From an uncultured Pseudomonadota bacterium (GTDB taxonomy: Bacteria; Pseudomonadota; Gammaproteobacteria; Steroidobacterales; Steroidobacteraceae), in NCBI GenBank assembly GCA_903927005.1, contig CAIYLH010000113.1, positions 33,931 through 97,930 on the forward strand: a stretch of DNA of 64,000 bases, given 5' to 3'. Positions 8,517 through 18,090 of this stretch are shown here, piece after piece. Made by a program: the position numbers and the translations under genes. The notes under the pieces are model-generated. The model saw nothing but the letters and a program-made list of their open reading frames with translations. It was not told the DNA's origin and did no database searches. Every line of letters begins with the position of its first letter. Position 1 is the stretch's first letter.

Positions 8517-9085
8517 CCGTCAAGACTGTAGCCAAGAAGCCCGCCCGCAAGACCGCTCGCCCCGCCGCCAAGGCGCCGGCGCGCGCCAAGCCCGCGGCAA
8601 AGAAGACCCCCAAGGCCGCGCCGGCAAAGCGCGCCGCCCCTAAAAAGGCCGCTGTGCCCAAAAAGGCCGTCGCCCCTAAAAAGGTCGTCGCGCCCAAAAA
8701 GGCCGTTGCGCCCAAGAAGGCGGTAGCGCCGAAAAAGACCGAACACAGCGCACTGACGCAGATCGTCGCGGCGGCGCTGGACGACATGAAGGCGCAGCAC
8801 GTCATGGTGTTCGACGTGCGCGGCGTCACTGACGTCACCGACACGATCGTGATCGCTTCGGGCACGTCTGACCGGCACGTGAAGTCGCTCGCCAGCAGCG
8901 TCGTCCACAAGGCGCGCGAGGCGGGCTACCGCACGCTGGGCGTCGAAGGCGAGCGTGAGGGCGAGTGGGTGCTGGTCGACCTGCACGATGTCATCGTGCA
9001 CGTCATGCTGCCGCGCATCCGTGAGTTCTACGCGCTGGAAAAGCTCTGGGACGTGCGTTCGGCCGACCGCGGCGACGCGGTCTGA
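8513..9085 (+). CDS. rsfS: Ribosomal silencing factor RsfS with H1-like Lys/Ala/Pro N-terminal tail
   Basis: RsfS binds uL14 on the 50S subunit and blocks subunit joining in starvation. The conserved domain fills residues ~80-185 (ALDDMKAQHVMVFDVRGVTD, IASGTSDRHVKSLA, WVLVDLHDVIVHVM, EKLWD). It is preceded by ~75 residues made almost only of Lys, Ala, Pro and Arg, including six PKK units at a strict six-residue period; normal RsfS has no such tail (about 105 residues in E. coli). The ATG at 8513 has AGGAAGGGG just upstream and overlaps the nadD stop. The tail resembles the C-terminal domain of histone H1 and AlgP and would be disordered and strongly basic; RNA or DNA binding is inference. Confidence 0.9.
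   Translation: MTVKTVAKKPARKTARPAAKAPARAKPAAKKTPKAAPAKRAAPKKAAVPKKAVAPKKVVAPKKAVAPKKAVAPKKTEHSALTQIVAAALDDMKAQHVMVFDVRGVTDVTDTIVIASGTSDRHVKSLASSVVHKAREAGYRTLGVEGEREGEWVLVDLHDVIVHVMLPRIREFYALEKLWDVRSADRGDAV
8638..8742 (+). repeat. 18-bp tandem repeat encoding (xxxPKK)n in rsfS
   Basis: Six degenerate 18-base units, each coding a PKK triplet plus three small residues. Several units contain A5G runs (CCTAAAAAG, CCCAAAAAG) that stand out in this GC-rich sequence. Copy number could change by slippage without breaking the frame. Confidence 0.8.
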
Positions 9086-9103
9086 GCTGAAGGGCGGGTC
9101 CCG

Positions 9104-9574
9104 ATGCGCGTGCGCCTCGTCGCCGCGGGTACCCGCCTGCCGGAGTGGATTAACGCCGGCTACACCGAGTACGCGCGGCGCATGCCACCGGAGTCGCCGC
9201 TCGAGCTGGTCGAGATCGCGGTCCCGCGAGGAACCGCGCAGGGCGCGCGCGAGCGCGCCACGCGCCAGGAAGGCGAGCGCATGCTCGCCCAACTCACCGC
9301 GCGCCAGTGGGTGGTCGGGCTGGACGTCACCGGCCGGACGCTGGACACCGCCGGGCTGTCCCGCTGGTGGGCCGGCCGGCAGCGCGATGGCCGGGATCTG
9401 GCGTTCCTGATCGGGGGGCCTGACGGTCTGGCAGCCGATGTGCTGGCGCGGACCGACGAGCGGCTGTCGCTGTCCGCCTTGACGCTGCCGCATGGTTTGG
9501 TGCGCGTGCTCCTCGCCGAGCAGCTATATCGGGCCGTCAGCCTGCTCAAGGGCCATCCCTACCACCGCGAATAA
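9104..9574 (+). CDS. rlmH: 23S rRNA (pseudouridine1915-N3)-methyltransferase
   Basis: RlmH is a SPOUT methyltransferase that methylates pseudouridine 1915 in helix 69 of 23S rRNA. At 156 residues it has the family length (155). Diagnostic blocks are the N-terminal MRVRLVAAGTRLPEWINAGY, FLIGGPDGL in the knotted SAM-binding loop, LSLSALTLPHGLVRVLLAEQ and the terminal YHRE. It lies 18 bases after rsfS, the normal rsfS-rlmH order, and probably shares its operon. About 120 bases separate it from maf; the mrdA/rodA genes often found here are absent. Confidence 0.95.
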   Translation: MRVRLVAAGTRLPEWINAGYTEYARRMPPESPLELVEIAVPRGTAQGARERATRQEGERMLAQLTARQWVVGLDVTGRTLDTAGLSRWWAGRQRDGRDLAFLIGGPDGLAADVLARTDERLSLSALTLPHGLVRVLLAEQLYRAVSLLKGHPYHRE

Positions 9575-9694
9575 GTCCCGCGGTCGCGCTATTGCGACGC
9601 GTAAGCCGTGGAATTTGTGGAAAATTGGCAGCCCGGCGAGGGCGGGTCGGGCTATGCTTCGACTCCTTCCCTGAGCCTGAGCCGCCTACCGCCG

Positions 9695-10291
9695 ATGAGC
9701 CTCCACCCATCGATCACCCTGGCCTCGGCGTCGCCGCGGCGTCGCGAGTTGCTCGTGCAGATCGGGGTTGCTCATGCGGTGGTGCCGGCCGATATCGATG
9801 AGACGCCGCTGCCGGGCGAATTACCGCCGGACTACGTCCGGCGTGTGACGCGCGCCAAGGCTGAGGCGGTCTGGGCGCTCGCGCCGGGCGTGCCGGTGCT
9901 GGCCGCTGACACCGCCGTCGTGCTCGGCGCTGAACTTTATGCCAAGCCTGCGGATCAGACGGAGGGCGTGCGGATGCTGCAGGCGCTCTCCGGCCGTACG
10001 CATCAGGTGTTGACCGCCGTCGCGCTGCGTTCGGCCGCGGGCATCGCGTCGGTGCTGTCGGTCAGCGAGGTGACTTTCCGCGCGTTGTCAGAGGCGGAGT
10101 GCGTGCGTTACTGGGCAACCGGCGAGCCGCGCGGCAAGGCCGGCGGCTATGCCATCCAGGGGCTGGCAGCGACGTTCATCACCCATCTGGCAGGCAGCTA
10201 CTCGGGTGTCATGGGTCTGCCGCTGGCCGAGACGGCGGCATTGCTGGCGGGTGCGCGGGTAAGGCTTTGGAACAGCGAGGTGGCTGAGTGA
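9695..10291 (+). CDS. maf: Maf/YhdE-type nucleoside triphosphate pyrophosphatase
   Basis: A 198-residue Maf-family pyrophosphatase that hydrolyses dTTP/UTP or modified nucleotides, a house-cleaning role. It begins MSLHPSITLASASPRRREL, the family signature SASPRRxELL, and has the catalytic Asp in VLAADTAVVL and the KPAD loop. The position directly before rng and yhdP is that of E. coli yhdE. The upstream in-frame extension (to 9608) is rejected because the conserved domain begins at the ATG at 9695. Stop overlaps the rng GTG start. Confidence 0.92.
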   Translation: MSLHPSITLASASPRRRELLVQIGVAHAVVPADIDETPLPGELPPDYVRRVTRAKAEAVWALAPGVPVLAADTAVVLGAELYAKPADQTEGVRMLQALSGRTHQVLTAVALRSAAGIASVLSVSEVTFRALSEAECVRYWATGEPRGKAGGYAIQGLAATFITHLAGSYSGVMGLPLAETAALLAGARVRLWNSEVAE

Positions 10292-11757
10292 CGGCCGAGA
10301 TTCTGGTCAACGTGACGCCACGCGAGAGTCGTGGGGCGTTCCTCGAGAACGGCGTGCTGCACGAGGTGCATATCGAGCGCGCCAATCGCCGCGGCATCAC
10401 CAGCAACATCTACAAGGGCCGTGTCTCGCGCGTGCTGCCGGGCATGCAGGCCGCGTTCATAGACGTAGGTCTCGAGCGCACCGCATTTCTGCACGTCTCC
10501 GACATTGCACGACGCGAGGACGTCGGGGTTGAGTTCGAGACACCGGCCACTGACGACATCCGCGCCGCCGTCACCGAGGGCGACGAGCTGCTGGTGCAGG
10601 TGCTGAAGGATCCGCTCGGCACCAAGGGCGCACGACTGACGACGTTCATCACGTTGCCGTCGCGGTTCCTGGTGTACATGCCGCAGGGCCATGGGGTCGG
10701 CGTGTCTGCTCGGATCGAGGACGAGGTGGAGCGCACGCGCCTGCGTACGCTGATCGAGTCTTACATGCTGCCGGGCAAGGCTGGCGGCTACATCATCCGT
10801 ACTGTCGCCGAGGGCGCGGAGCCTGAGGCGCTCAGAGCCGACATGCTGTTTCTGCAGCGTCTGTGGGACGTTGTCTCGGACACCGGCTTCCACGCCGCGG
10901 CAGGCGCGCTGGTGCATGAGGATCTGCCGCTGCACGTGCGGCTGCTGCGCGACCTGCTCGGGCAGGGCGTGGAGCGAGTGCAGGTTGATTCACCGGCTGC
11001 GTATGAGCGGATGCTGGAGTTCGCCCGCACGTTCATGCCCGAGAGCGTCCCCAAGATCGAGCTGTACCGCGGCAATCGCCCCATCCTCGACCTTTACGGC
11101 GTTGAGGATGAGATCCAAAAGGCGCTCGACCGCAAGGTGCCGCTGAAGTCCGGCGGTTCCCTGATCATCGACCAGACCGAGGCGATGACGACCATTGACG
11201 TCAATACCGGCGCGTTCGTCGGTCACCGCAACCTCGAGGACACGATATTCCGCACGAACCTGGAAGCTGCAGTCGCGATCGCGCGCCAGCTGCGGCTGCG
11301 GAACCTCGGCGGCATCATCATCATCGACTTCATCGACATGACTGATGAGGATCACCGCAAGCAAGTGCTGCAGGCGTTGGAGAAAAGCATGGCGACGGAC
11401 CATGCGCGCACGCAGATATCGTCGGTGTCGCCGCTCGGTTTGGTCGAGATGACGCGTAAGCGTACCCGGGAGAGTCTCGAGCACCTGCTTTGCGAGGTCT
11501 GTCCGACCTGCGAGGGTCGGCGCTACGTGAAGTCGGCTGAGACGGTCGTCTATGAGATCTTCCGCGAGACATTGCGCCAGTCGCGGCAGTTTGAGGTGCA
11601 GGGGCTGATGGTGCTTGCGCACTCCGACGTGATCGAGCTGCTGCTCGACGAGGAGTCCGCGGCACTGGGAGAGCTCGAGGTCGTCGTCGGCAAGCCCATC
11701 CGGCTGCAGACCGAGGCCCTGTACGCACAGGACCAGTACGACGTGGTCCTGCTGTAG
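10288..11757 (+). CDS. rng: Ribonuclease G
   Basis: RNase G is an endoribonuclease related to RNase E that matures the 5' end of 16S rRNA. The 489 residues equal the E. coli length. It has the S1 domain (NIYKGRVSRVLPGMQAAFID), the 5'-sensor/DNase I-like catalytic region with the metal-binding Asp residues in TIDVNTG and IIIIDFIDM, and the zinc-link cysteines in CEVCPTCEGR. It starts with GTG overlapping the maf stop. Position between maf and yhdP is conserved. Confidence 0.96.
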   Translation: MTAEILVNVTPRESRGAFLENGVLHEVHIERANRRGITSNIYKGRVSRVLPGMQAAFIDVGLERTAFLHVSDIARREDVGVEFETPATDDIRAAVTEGDELLVQVLKDPLGTKGARLTTFITLPSRFLVYMPQGHGVGVSARIEDEVERTRLRTLIESYMLPGKAGGYIIRTVAEGAEPEALRADMLFLQRLWDVVSDTGFHAAAGALVHEDLPLHVRLLRDLLGQGVERVQVDSPAAYERMLEFARTFMPESVPKIELYRGNRPILDLYGVEDEIQKALDRKVPLKSGGSLIIDQTEAMTTIDVNTGAFVGHRNLEDTIFRTNLEAAVAIARQLRLRNLGGIIIIDFIDMTDEDHRKQVLQALEKSMATDHARTQISSVSPLGLVEMTRKRTRESLEHLLCEVCPTCEGRRYVKSAETVVYEIFRETLRQSRQFEVQGLMVLAHSDVIELLLDEESAALGELEVVVGKPIRLQTEALYAQDQYDVVLL

Positions 11758-11768
11758 GACGGCTTACG

Positions 11769-14700
11769 ATGAGCCGCGCGCGCACGTTCTGGAAATGGAC
11801 CGCGGTGACGCTCGGCGTCGTCGGGCTGCTGCTCGCGCTCATGGTCGTGGGTTTGCACTTCTGGCTCACCCGTTCGCCGGAGCTGGGCCCGGGCATCGTC
11901 GTGCGCGTCGAGCAGCTGACGGGGCTGCGGATCTCTTACGCGCAGCTCGACGCCCGGCTTGGCCTGTACGGTCCTGAGCTTGTGTTCCGCGAGGCTGCCG
12001 TCGCCATGCCCGGCCAGCGCGACCCCGTGGTCAGCGCGCGGGCCGGTCGGGTCGGCTTCGACCTGTGGCGCGCACTGCGTACCGGTCGGCTCGCCTCAGG
12101 CCGTGTCGTACTGGAGGGCGCGCGACTGTATGTGTTCGTGACCGAGGAGGGGGTCGAACTGCGTGGCCAGGGTGTCATGCCTGGTGCGGGTGGTACGCGC
12201 CTTGCGCTCGGCCAGCTGCCGGTCGGTCATCTGCGCATCGAGGATGCCAGCGTGACCGTCAATGATCTGCGCAACACCAACCCGCCGTGGCGGGTCGAGC
12301 GGGTCAGCCTCGATCTTGAGCGCGATCTGCATGCTCTTGCGGTGCGCGGTCGCGTCAAGCTGCCGGATGCGCTCGGAGCTCGTCTGGACGTCGACGTCCG
12401 CCTGAAGGGCGATCTCGCCACGCCCGCGACGCTCGACTGGGACAGTGAGGTCGTCCTCAATCACGCCTCGCTCGCCGGCTGGACCGCATTGGTGCCGCGC
12501 TGGCACTGGCTGCCGAGCGCCGGACAGGGCGACCTGAGCGTGACGGCGCGCGGTCACGGCGCTGTGTTGGAGCGTGCCGAGACTCATCTCGACCTGAAGG
12601 ACGTACGTACGCCAGCGCCGGTGGGCGGCGCGGCGGGCGAGTTGCGCGCCCTGGCCGGCACGCTCAGTGTCGTGCAGCGCGGTCCGGGCTGGATCGCCAG
12701 CGGACATGACCTGACCATCGACACCGGTCACGTCGCCTGGCGGCACGGCGAGTTCGAGTTGGGTTACGAGCCACAGAGCCGGACGGGAGGCTCGTTCTCG
12801 CTGCGCTCGCCGGCGATTCAGCTCGACGCGCTAAGCGCCCTGGCGCCGCTGGTGCCTGAGGGTGTCGTCCATGAAGCCGTCAGCGCGCTGGCGCCACGCG
12901 GCCTGCTGACCGGCGTTGACGTGCGTGCGATACGCGGCAATCAGGCGGGGGAATGGCGCATCGACGGCGGCGTGCACTATGCGGGCCTCGGTATTGGCGC
13001 GTGGCGCGGCGTGCCGGGTCTGACCGGTCTCGATGGCGACTGGCAGGCGGACGGGCATCGTGGCCGGGTGCATCTGCGCTCTTCCGGGCTGAGCCTGGAT
13101 CTTGCGCGTGCACTGCGCGAGCCGGTCCGCGCCGACAGTGCGGCGCTGACGCTCGACTACTGGTGGCAGCCTGACGGCTGGCGGTTCGCGACCGACGATG
13201 TACAGGTGAAGTCGCCCGATGCCACGCTGCATGGCATGGCGCGGCTGCTGCTGCCGGTGAATCCGGAGGAGTCGCCGCGGCTGGTGCTGGACTTCAAGGC
13301 CAATGGCGTCGATGCGCGCCACGCGTCGCGTTACCTGCCGGGGCGGATCCTGCCGGCGAGCACGATGCATTGGCTGGACAACGCCTTCCTGGCGGGTCGC
13401 GTGCCGGAGGCTCATATCGAATTCGCCGGCGAGTTACGCAGGTTCCCGTTCCGTGACGGTGGTGGGTTGTTTCGCGTGCGCTTTGCCTATGAGGGTCTGC
13501 GGATCCATTACCACGACGAGTTCGGCGACATCGAGGATGCCTGGGGCGACGCCGAGTTCAAGAACGAGGGCTTCACCGCGCGTGCGACGCGTGCGCTCAT
13601 CCACGGCATGCACATCACCGGCGCGAACGCCGGCATGCTCGACTTCAAGGACGCGGAGCTCTACGCGCATGCAACTGCGCAGTCTGATGTCCGTGATGCG
13701 CTGTTGTTTCTGCAGCAGTCGCTGGTCGGCCCGAAGCTCGGCGAGTACTTCATGAAAGTGGCCGGGCACGGGCCGCTCACGGCGCGTGTGGATCTGAAGT
13801 TTCCGTTCCGTCGCTTTGCCGAGCGCGAGATCGTCGTGGAAGGTCAGCTGTCGCACGCGGTCGCACGTCTGCCGGGACTGGACGATCCGGTGCGCGACAT
13901 CAGCGGCCCCTTCACGCTGCACGACAAGGAGCTGACGGTGCCTGGCCTGACCGCCACGGTCCTCGGCGGACCTGCGCGGCTGCGCGCACGTACGGTTGCC
14001 GGTGTGTCCGGACGCGCCGGTGAACGGCTGCTGATCGTTGAGGGGCAGGGCCGCGCGCTCGCCGAGCGGTTGCAGCCGGCCATTGGCATCACGCAGGGCA
14101 GTTGGCTCGGCGGCGGTGCCGACTGGAAGCTGCTGGCCCGCCTTCCGCGGCTCGAGTGGCGACCGCCGCCGGATCCGGTGCCGCAGGACGCGCCGCTCGA
14201 TGCGGTGCCTACCGTGCATGAGGTAGAGACGCGCTATCTGCCGACCACGATCCATCTGGAATCGAGCCTCACGGGACTTGCGCTCGCGTTCCCCGCGCCG
14301 CTCGCAAAGCCCGCCGACGAGAGCCGGCCGCTGCGGCTGGATATCACGATCGATCCGGGCCTCGAGGAGAATGCGCCGCATCCGCCGGGCGTATCGAAGC
14401 GGCGCGATGTGCCGCGGCCGCCCTCTTTGATCGCGCAAGTGCAGCTCGGGCACGATGCAGGTCAGGTTGAGTGGCGACACGACGACGCCTGGCATCTGGC
14501 GCGCGGCACGCTGCGTTTCGGTGGCGGTGCGCCGCAATTGCGCAGTGCGAGCGGCCTGTGGCTGGAGGGTCGGATCCCGGACTACGACCTGTCGGCCTGG
14601 CTGCGTGTGCACATGACCGCCGGTCCCAGCCACGGGCTCGGCGAATACCTGCGCGGCGGCTCGCTGGTGGTGGGCCGTTTCGGGATCTTCGGCTTTCACT

Positions 14701-15749
14701 TCGCGGATGTGACGCTCGGCCTTGAGGGTCGTGACGAGGCCTGGAACGTGCAGGTGGACGGTGCGGCGGCTCGGGGTCATCTGGTGGTGCCATGGAATCT
14801 GCCGGGTGAACGGCCGCTGACGCTGGACATGGAGCGGCTGGTCATCGGCGAGCATCTGGATGTCGTCGGGCCTGCCGAGGAGGCCACCGACCCGACGCAG
14901 TTGCCGGCGCTGGCTATACGGGTTCGCAGTCTGGAGATCCAGAAGCGGCGCTTCGGTTCGCTGGAGGCGGATCTGTCGCGCACGGTCGACGGGCTCAAGC
15001 TCGACCGCGCGCAGGTCAAGGGCGCTTCGTTCCAGGCCTCCGCGCACGGCAGTTGGGTGATCGCCAACGGCGCCCAGCAGAGCGTTGTATCGGTGGCGCT
15101 GGAGAGCACCGACGTGCTCGATACGCTCACCGCGTGGGGATTCGAGCCTGTGCTGGCGGCCAAGTCCGGGCGTGCCAGCGGCGAACTGCGCTGGCCCGGT
15201 AGCATTGATACCGACATGTTCGGGCGCATGACTGGCAGCGTGAAGATCGCGGTCGATCAGGGTCAGGTGATGACCGTCGATCCCGGCGCAGGGCGTGTCT
15301 TGGGGCTGCTGTCGCTGACCGCCCTGCCGCGGCGCCTGACGCTGGATTTCAGCGATCTGACCGAGAAGGGTTTCGCATTCGATAGGATCAAGGGCGACTT
15401 CGAGCTCAAGGATGGCAATGCCTTCACGAACGATCTGGTGCTGAAGGGCCCTGCCGCCGAGATCGGCATTGTCGGCCGTACCGGTATCAAGACGCGTGAC
15501 TACGACCAGACCGCGAAAGTCACCGGGCATCTCAGTGGGCCACTGGCCGCCGCCGGGGTACTCGCTGCGGGACCCGCAGTAGGCGCGGCGTTGCTGCTGT
15601 TCTCGACGGTGTTCAAGGAGCCGCTCGGCGGCGTCGCGCGGGGCTACTATCGGATCACCGGAAGCTGGGAAAAGCCGACCGTGGAGCGCATTGGCGCCGG
15701 TCAGGCGCGCGAGGCGGAGAAAGCGATCGGCGGGGAAGCCCCGCGTTGA
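11769..15749 (+). CDS. yhdP: YhdP-family AsmA-like envelope protein
   Basis: A 1326-residue member of the YhdP (TIGR02099) family, large AsmA-like proteins that span the periplasm from an inner-membrane anchor and are implicated in phospholipid transport to the outer membrane. One N-terminal membrane helix (TLGVVGLLLALMVVGLHFWL, ~residues 14-33) is followed by a long beta-rich region and a C-terminal AsmA-like block (KGPAAEIGIVGRTGI) ending in the Ala/Gly-rich segment LAAAGVLAAGPAVGAALLLF. It starts 11 bases after rng, as in E. coli. Its size is normal for the family. Long frames on the opposite strand are shadows of this GC-rich gene. Confidence 0.93.
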   Translation: MSRARTFWKWTAVTLGVVGLLLALMVVGLHFWLTRSPELGPGIVVRVEQLTGLRISYAQLDARLGLYGPELVFREAAVAMPGQRDPVVSARAGRVGFDLWRALRTGRLASGRVVLEGARLYVFVTEEGVELRGQGVMPGAGGTRLALGQLPVGHLRIEDASVTVNDLRNTNPPWRVERVSLDLERDLHALAVRGRVKLPDALGARLDVDVRLKGDLATPATLDWDSEVVLNHASLAGWTALVPRWHWLPSAGQGDLSVTARGHGAVLERAETHLDLKDVRTPAPVGGAAGELRALAGTLSVVQRGPGWIASGHDLTIDTGHVAWRHGEFELGYEPQSRTGGSFSLRSPAIQLDALSALAPLVPEGVVHEAVSALAPRGLLTGVDVRAIRGNQAGEWRIDGGVHYAGLGIGAWRGVPGLTGLDGDWQADGHRGRVHLRSSGLSLDLARALREPVRADSAALTLDYWWQPDGWRFATDDVQVKSPDATLHGMARLLLPVNPEESPRLVLDFKANGVDARHASRYLPGRILPASTMHWLDNAFLAGRVPEAHIEFAGELRRFPFRDGGGLFRVRFAYEGLRIHYHDEFGDIEDAWGDAEFKNEGFTARATRALIHGMHITGANAGMLDFKDAELYAHATAQSDVRDALLFLQQSLVGPKLGEYFMKVAGHGPLTARVDLKFPFRRFAEREIVVEGQLSHAVARLPGLDDPVRDISGPFTLHDKELTVPGLTATVLGGPARLRARTVAGVSGRAGERLLIVEGQGRALAERLQPAIGITQGSWLGGGADWKLLARLPRLEWRPPPDPVPQDAPLDAVPTVHEVETRYLPTTIHLESSLTGLALAFPAPLAKPADESRPLRLDITIDPGLEENAPHPPGVSKRRDVPRPPSLIAQVQLGHDAGQVEWRHDDAWHLARGTLRFGGGAPQLRSASGLWLEGRIPDYDLSAWLRVHMTAGPSHGLGEYLRGGSLVVGRFGIFGFHFADVTLGLEGRDEAWNVQVDGAAARGHLVVPWNLPGERPLTLDMERLVIGEHLDVVGPAEEATDPTQLPALAIRVRSLEIQKRRFGSLEADLSRTVDGLKLDRAQVKGASFQASAHGSWVIANGAQQSVVSVALESTDVLDTLTAWGFEPVLAAKSGRASGELRWPGSIDTDMFGRMTGSVKIAVDQGQVMTVDPGAGRVLGLLSLTALPRRLTLDFSDLTEKGFAFDRIKGDFELKDGNAFTNDLVLKGPAAEIGIVGRTGIKTRDYDQTAKVTGHLSGPLAAAGVLAAGPAVGAALLLFSTVFKEPLGGVARGYYRITGSWEKPTVERIGAGQAREAEKAIGGEAPR

Positions 15750-15760
15750 AAGGAGTGGAC

Positions 15761-16582
15761 GTGAGCATTCTTGCAGCAGTACAGATGACCTCCGGGCCCG
15801 ACGTGGCCGCGAACCTTGCCGCCGCCGGTGCGCTGCTCGAGTCGGCCGCCGGCAGCGGCGCTGCCGTCGTGCTGCTGCCTGAGAATTTTAACTTCATCGG
15901 CCGCCGCGACGCCGACAAGCGCGAGGTGGCCGAAAGCTACGGCAGTGGTCCTACGCAGGACTTCATCGCCGCCGCGGCGCAGCGCCACGGCATCTGGATC
16001 ATCGCCGGCACGCAGCCGCTGGCGGCGCTGGAGCCGGGTGGGCGAGTGACCAATAGCTGCCTTGTCTATGACGCAAGCGGTCGCTGCGTCTCGCGCTACG
16101 ACAAGATCCATCTGTTTGACGTCGACGTGCCGGGCAAGCCCGGCGAGACGTATCGCGAGAGCAGTCACGTGGCGCCTGGCAGCGAGGTCGTGCTGGTCGA
16201 CACGCCAGTCGGCCGTGTCGGCCTGTCCGTCTGCTACGACATGCGCTTCCCCGAGTTGTACCGCCGGCTGTCGGCCGCTGGCGCGGAAATTCTGGTGATG
16301 CCGGCCGCGTTTACCGTGCCGACCGGGCGTGCACACTGGGAGACCCTGCTGCGCGCTCGTGCCATAGAGAACCTGTGCTACGTGGCGGCCGCCGCCCAGT
16401 CGGGTGTGCACCCGAACGGTCGCGAGACCTATGGCGATACAATGATCATTGACTGGTGGGGTCGAGTTGCGACCCGCCTGCCGCGCGGCTCGGGTTTCGT
16501 CAGTGCCCCGATCGACCGCGCGGCGATCGCGCAGTGCCGCGCCGACTTCCCCGCGCTCGCTAACCGCGTGCTCAGTTGCTGA
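15761..16582 (+). CDS. Carbon-nitrogen hydrolase, Nit1/deaminated-glutathione-amidase-like
   Basis: A 273-residue nitrilase-superfamily amidase. The catalytic triad is visible: Glu in [10 protein letters not shown], Lys in [10 protein letters not shown] and Cys in [15 protein letters not shown]. The last two motifs are typical of the Nit1/NitFhit branch, whose members hydrolyse deaminated glutathione, a metabolite-repair reaction. The start is set at GTG 15761 because a strong AAAGGAG Shine-Dalgarno ends five bases before it; a TTG at 15746 is less likely. It sits between yhdP and tldD, an insertion often seen in gammaproteobacteria lacking the E. coli order. Confidence 0.9.
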   Translation: MSILAAVQMTSGPDVAANLAAAGALLESAAGSGAAVVLLPENFNFIGRRDADKREVAESYGSGPTQDFIAAAAQRHGIWIIAGTQPLAALEPGGRVTNSCLVYDASGRCVSRYDKIHLFDVDVPGKPGETYRESSHVAPGSEVVLVDTPVGRVGLSVCYDMRFPELYRRLSAAGAEILVMPAAFTVPTGRAHWETLLRARAIENLCYVAAAAQSGVHPNGRETYGDTMIIDWWGRVATRLPRGSGFVSAPIDRAAIAQCRADFPALANRVLSC

Positions 16583-16596
16583 CAGGAACCCGACCC

Positions 16597-18075
16597 ATGG
16601 CCGCCGCTCCGCAAGAGTTTGATTCGATGCGTCTCGCCACCGACGCGATCCTGGTGCCCGCCGGCCTGGATATCGCCAGGCTTGAGCAGGTGCTCGACTC
16701 GATGCATTCCCACGTGCTGGATGAGGCTGAGCTGTATTTTCAGCTCGCGCACGAGGAGTCGTGGTCGCTGGAAGATGGCATCGTCAAGGATGGCAGCTAT
16801 AGCATCGAGCAGGGCGTGGGCGTGCGTGCGATGGCCGGCGAGCGCACGGGTTTCGCGTACTCCGATGACCTCGTGTTGCCGGCACTGGAGGAGGCCGCAC
16901 GCGCTGCGCGTGCGATCGCGCGCCACGGCGGTGACGTCGCCGCGCCTGGCGCACGCGGTGTACGCGTGGGTCTGCCAACCGGCAGCCAGCGTCTGTACGT
17001 CCCGACCGATCCGTTGGTGTCGGTGGCCGATCACGACAAGGTGGCGTTCCTGCAGTCGCTCGACGTCGCTGCCCGCAAGCTGGACCCACGGGTACGCCAG
17101 GTGATGGCGAGCCTCGCTGGCGTGCACGAGATCGTGCTGGTGATGAACTCCGCCGGCGTGCTCGCTGCCGACGTGCGGCCGCTGGTGCGGGTCAACGTCA
17201 GTGTGATCATGGAATCAGCCGACGGTCGCCGCGAGCAGGGCTACGTCGGCATGGGCGGCCGCTACTCGATGGCGGAGCTGATTGCGAACCCCGATGTGCT
17301 GGACCTGCCGCGCCAGGCGGTACACGCGGCCAGCGTGAATCTTGAGGCTGTGCCGACCCCCGCCGGCACGATGACCGTGGTGCTGGCAGGCGGCTGGCCG
17401 GGTGTGATGCTGCACGAGGCGGTCGGTCATCCGCTCGAGGGCGACTTCAACCGCAAGGGGACCTCGGCGTTCTCCGGGCGCATGGGCGAGGTGGTGGCGA
17501 ACCCGCTGTGCACGGTGGTCGATGACGGCACGCTGGCACGCCGGCGCGGTTCGCTGAACATCGACGATGAGGGCACGCCGACCCGCTGTACGACGCTGAT
17601 CGAGAAGGGTGTGCTGACAGGCTATATGCAGGATCGCCTGAACGCACGCCTGATGGGTGTGCAGTCGACCGGCAATGGCCGGCGCGAGTCATTTGCACAC
17701 ACGACGCTGCCGCGCATGACCAATACCTACATGCTGCCCGGTCCGCACGATCCGGAGGAGATCATCCGTTCCGTGAAGAGGGGTCTGTATGCGGTCAACT
17801 TTGGCGGCGGGCAGGTCGACACGACCAGTGGCAAGTTCGTGTTCTCCACCAGCGAGGCCTACCTGATCGAGGACGGCCGCGTGACGCGGCCGGTCAAGGG
17901 CGCATCGCTGATCGGCTCGGGTCCCGAGGTGCTGCAGCGAGTGACGATGCTGGGTAACGACCTGAAGATCGACGCCGGCGTCGGTAACTGCGGCAAGGAA
18001 GGCCAGACCATCCCGGTCGGCGTTGGATTGCCCACGGTCAAGGTCGAGGGCCTGACGGTCGGCGGCACAGGCTGA
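16597..18075 (+). CDS. tldD: Metalloprotease TldD
   Basis: TldD forms a heterodimer with TldE/PmbA that degrades unfolded peptides, matures microcin B17 and processes the CcdA antitoxin. The 492-residue protein has the zinc-binding [11 protein letters not shown] (HExxxH) at about residues 272-277 and the family blocks [18 protein letters not shown] and [15 protein letters not shown]. The ATG at 16597 follows a CAGGAACC ribosome-binding site and was preferred to an in-frame codon at 16576 that would overlap the upstream gene. Its partner tldE is in the same window at 21555, separated by a minus-strand block. Confidence 0.95.
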   Translation: MAAAPQEFDSMRLATDAILVPAGLDIARLEQVLDSMHSHVLDEAELYFQLAHEESWSLEDGIVKDGSYSIEQGVGVRAMAGERTGFAYSDDLVLPALEEAARAARAIARHGGDVAAPGARGVRVGLPTGSQRLYVPTDPLVSVADHDKVAFLQSLDVAARKLDPRVRQVMASLAGVHEIVLVMNSAGVLAADVRPLVRVNVSVIMESADGRREQGYVGMGGRYSMAELIANPDVLDLPRQAVHAASVNLEAVPTPAGTMTVVLAGGWPGVMLHEAVGHPLEGDFNRKGTSAFSGRMGEVVANPLCTVVDDGTLARRRGSLNIDDEGTPTRCTTLIEKGVLTGYMQDRLNARLMGVQSTGNGRRESFAHTTLPRMTNTYMLPGPHDPEEIIRSVKRGLYAVNFGGGQVDTTSGKFVFSTSEAYLIEDGRVTRPVKGASLIGSGPEVLQRVTMLGNDLKIDAGVGNCGKEGQTIPVGVGLPTVKVEGLTVGGTG

Positions 18076-18090
18076 GGGCCGCGCGCCGGA

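Noticed and set aside
8638..8742. Tandem repeats in rsfS considered as a CRISPR array or intergenic satellite
   Set aside because: Units are 18 bases without spacers and code in frame for PKK repeats.
13434..15530. A 698-codon minus-strand frame opposite yhdP
   Set aside because: Arg/Gln/His-rich random-like composition and the complete conserved YhdP on the plus strand.
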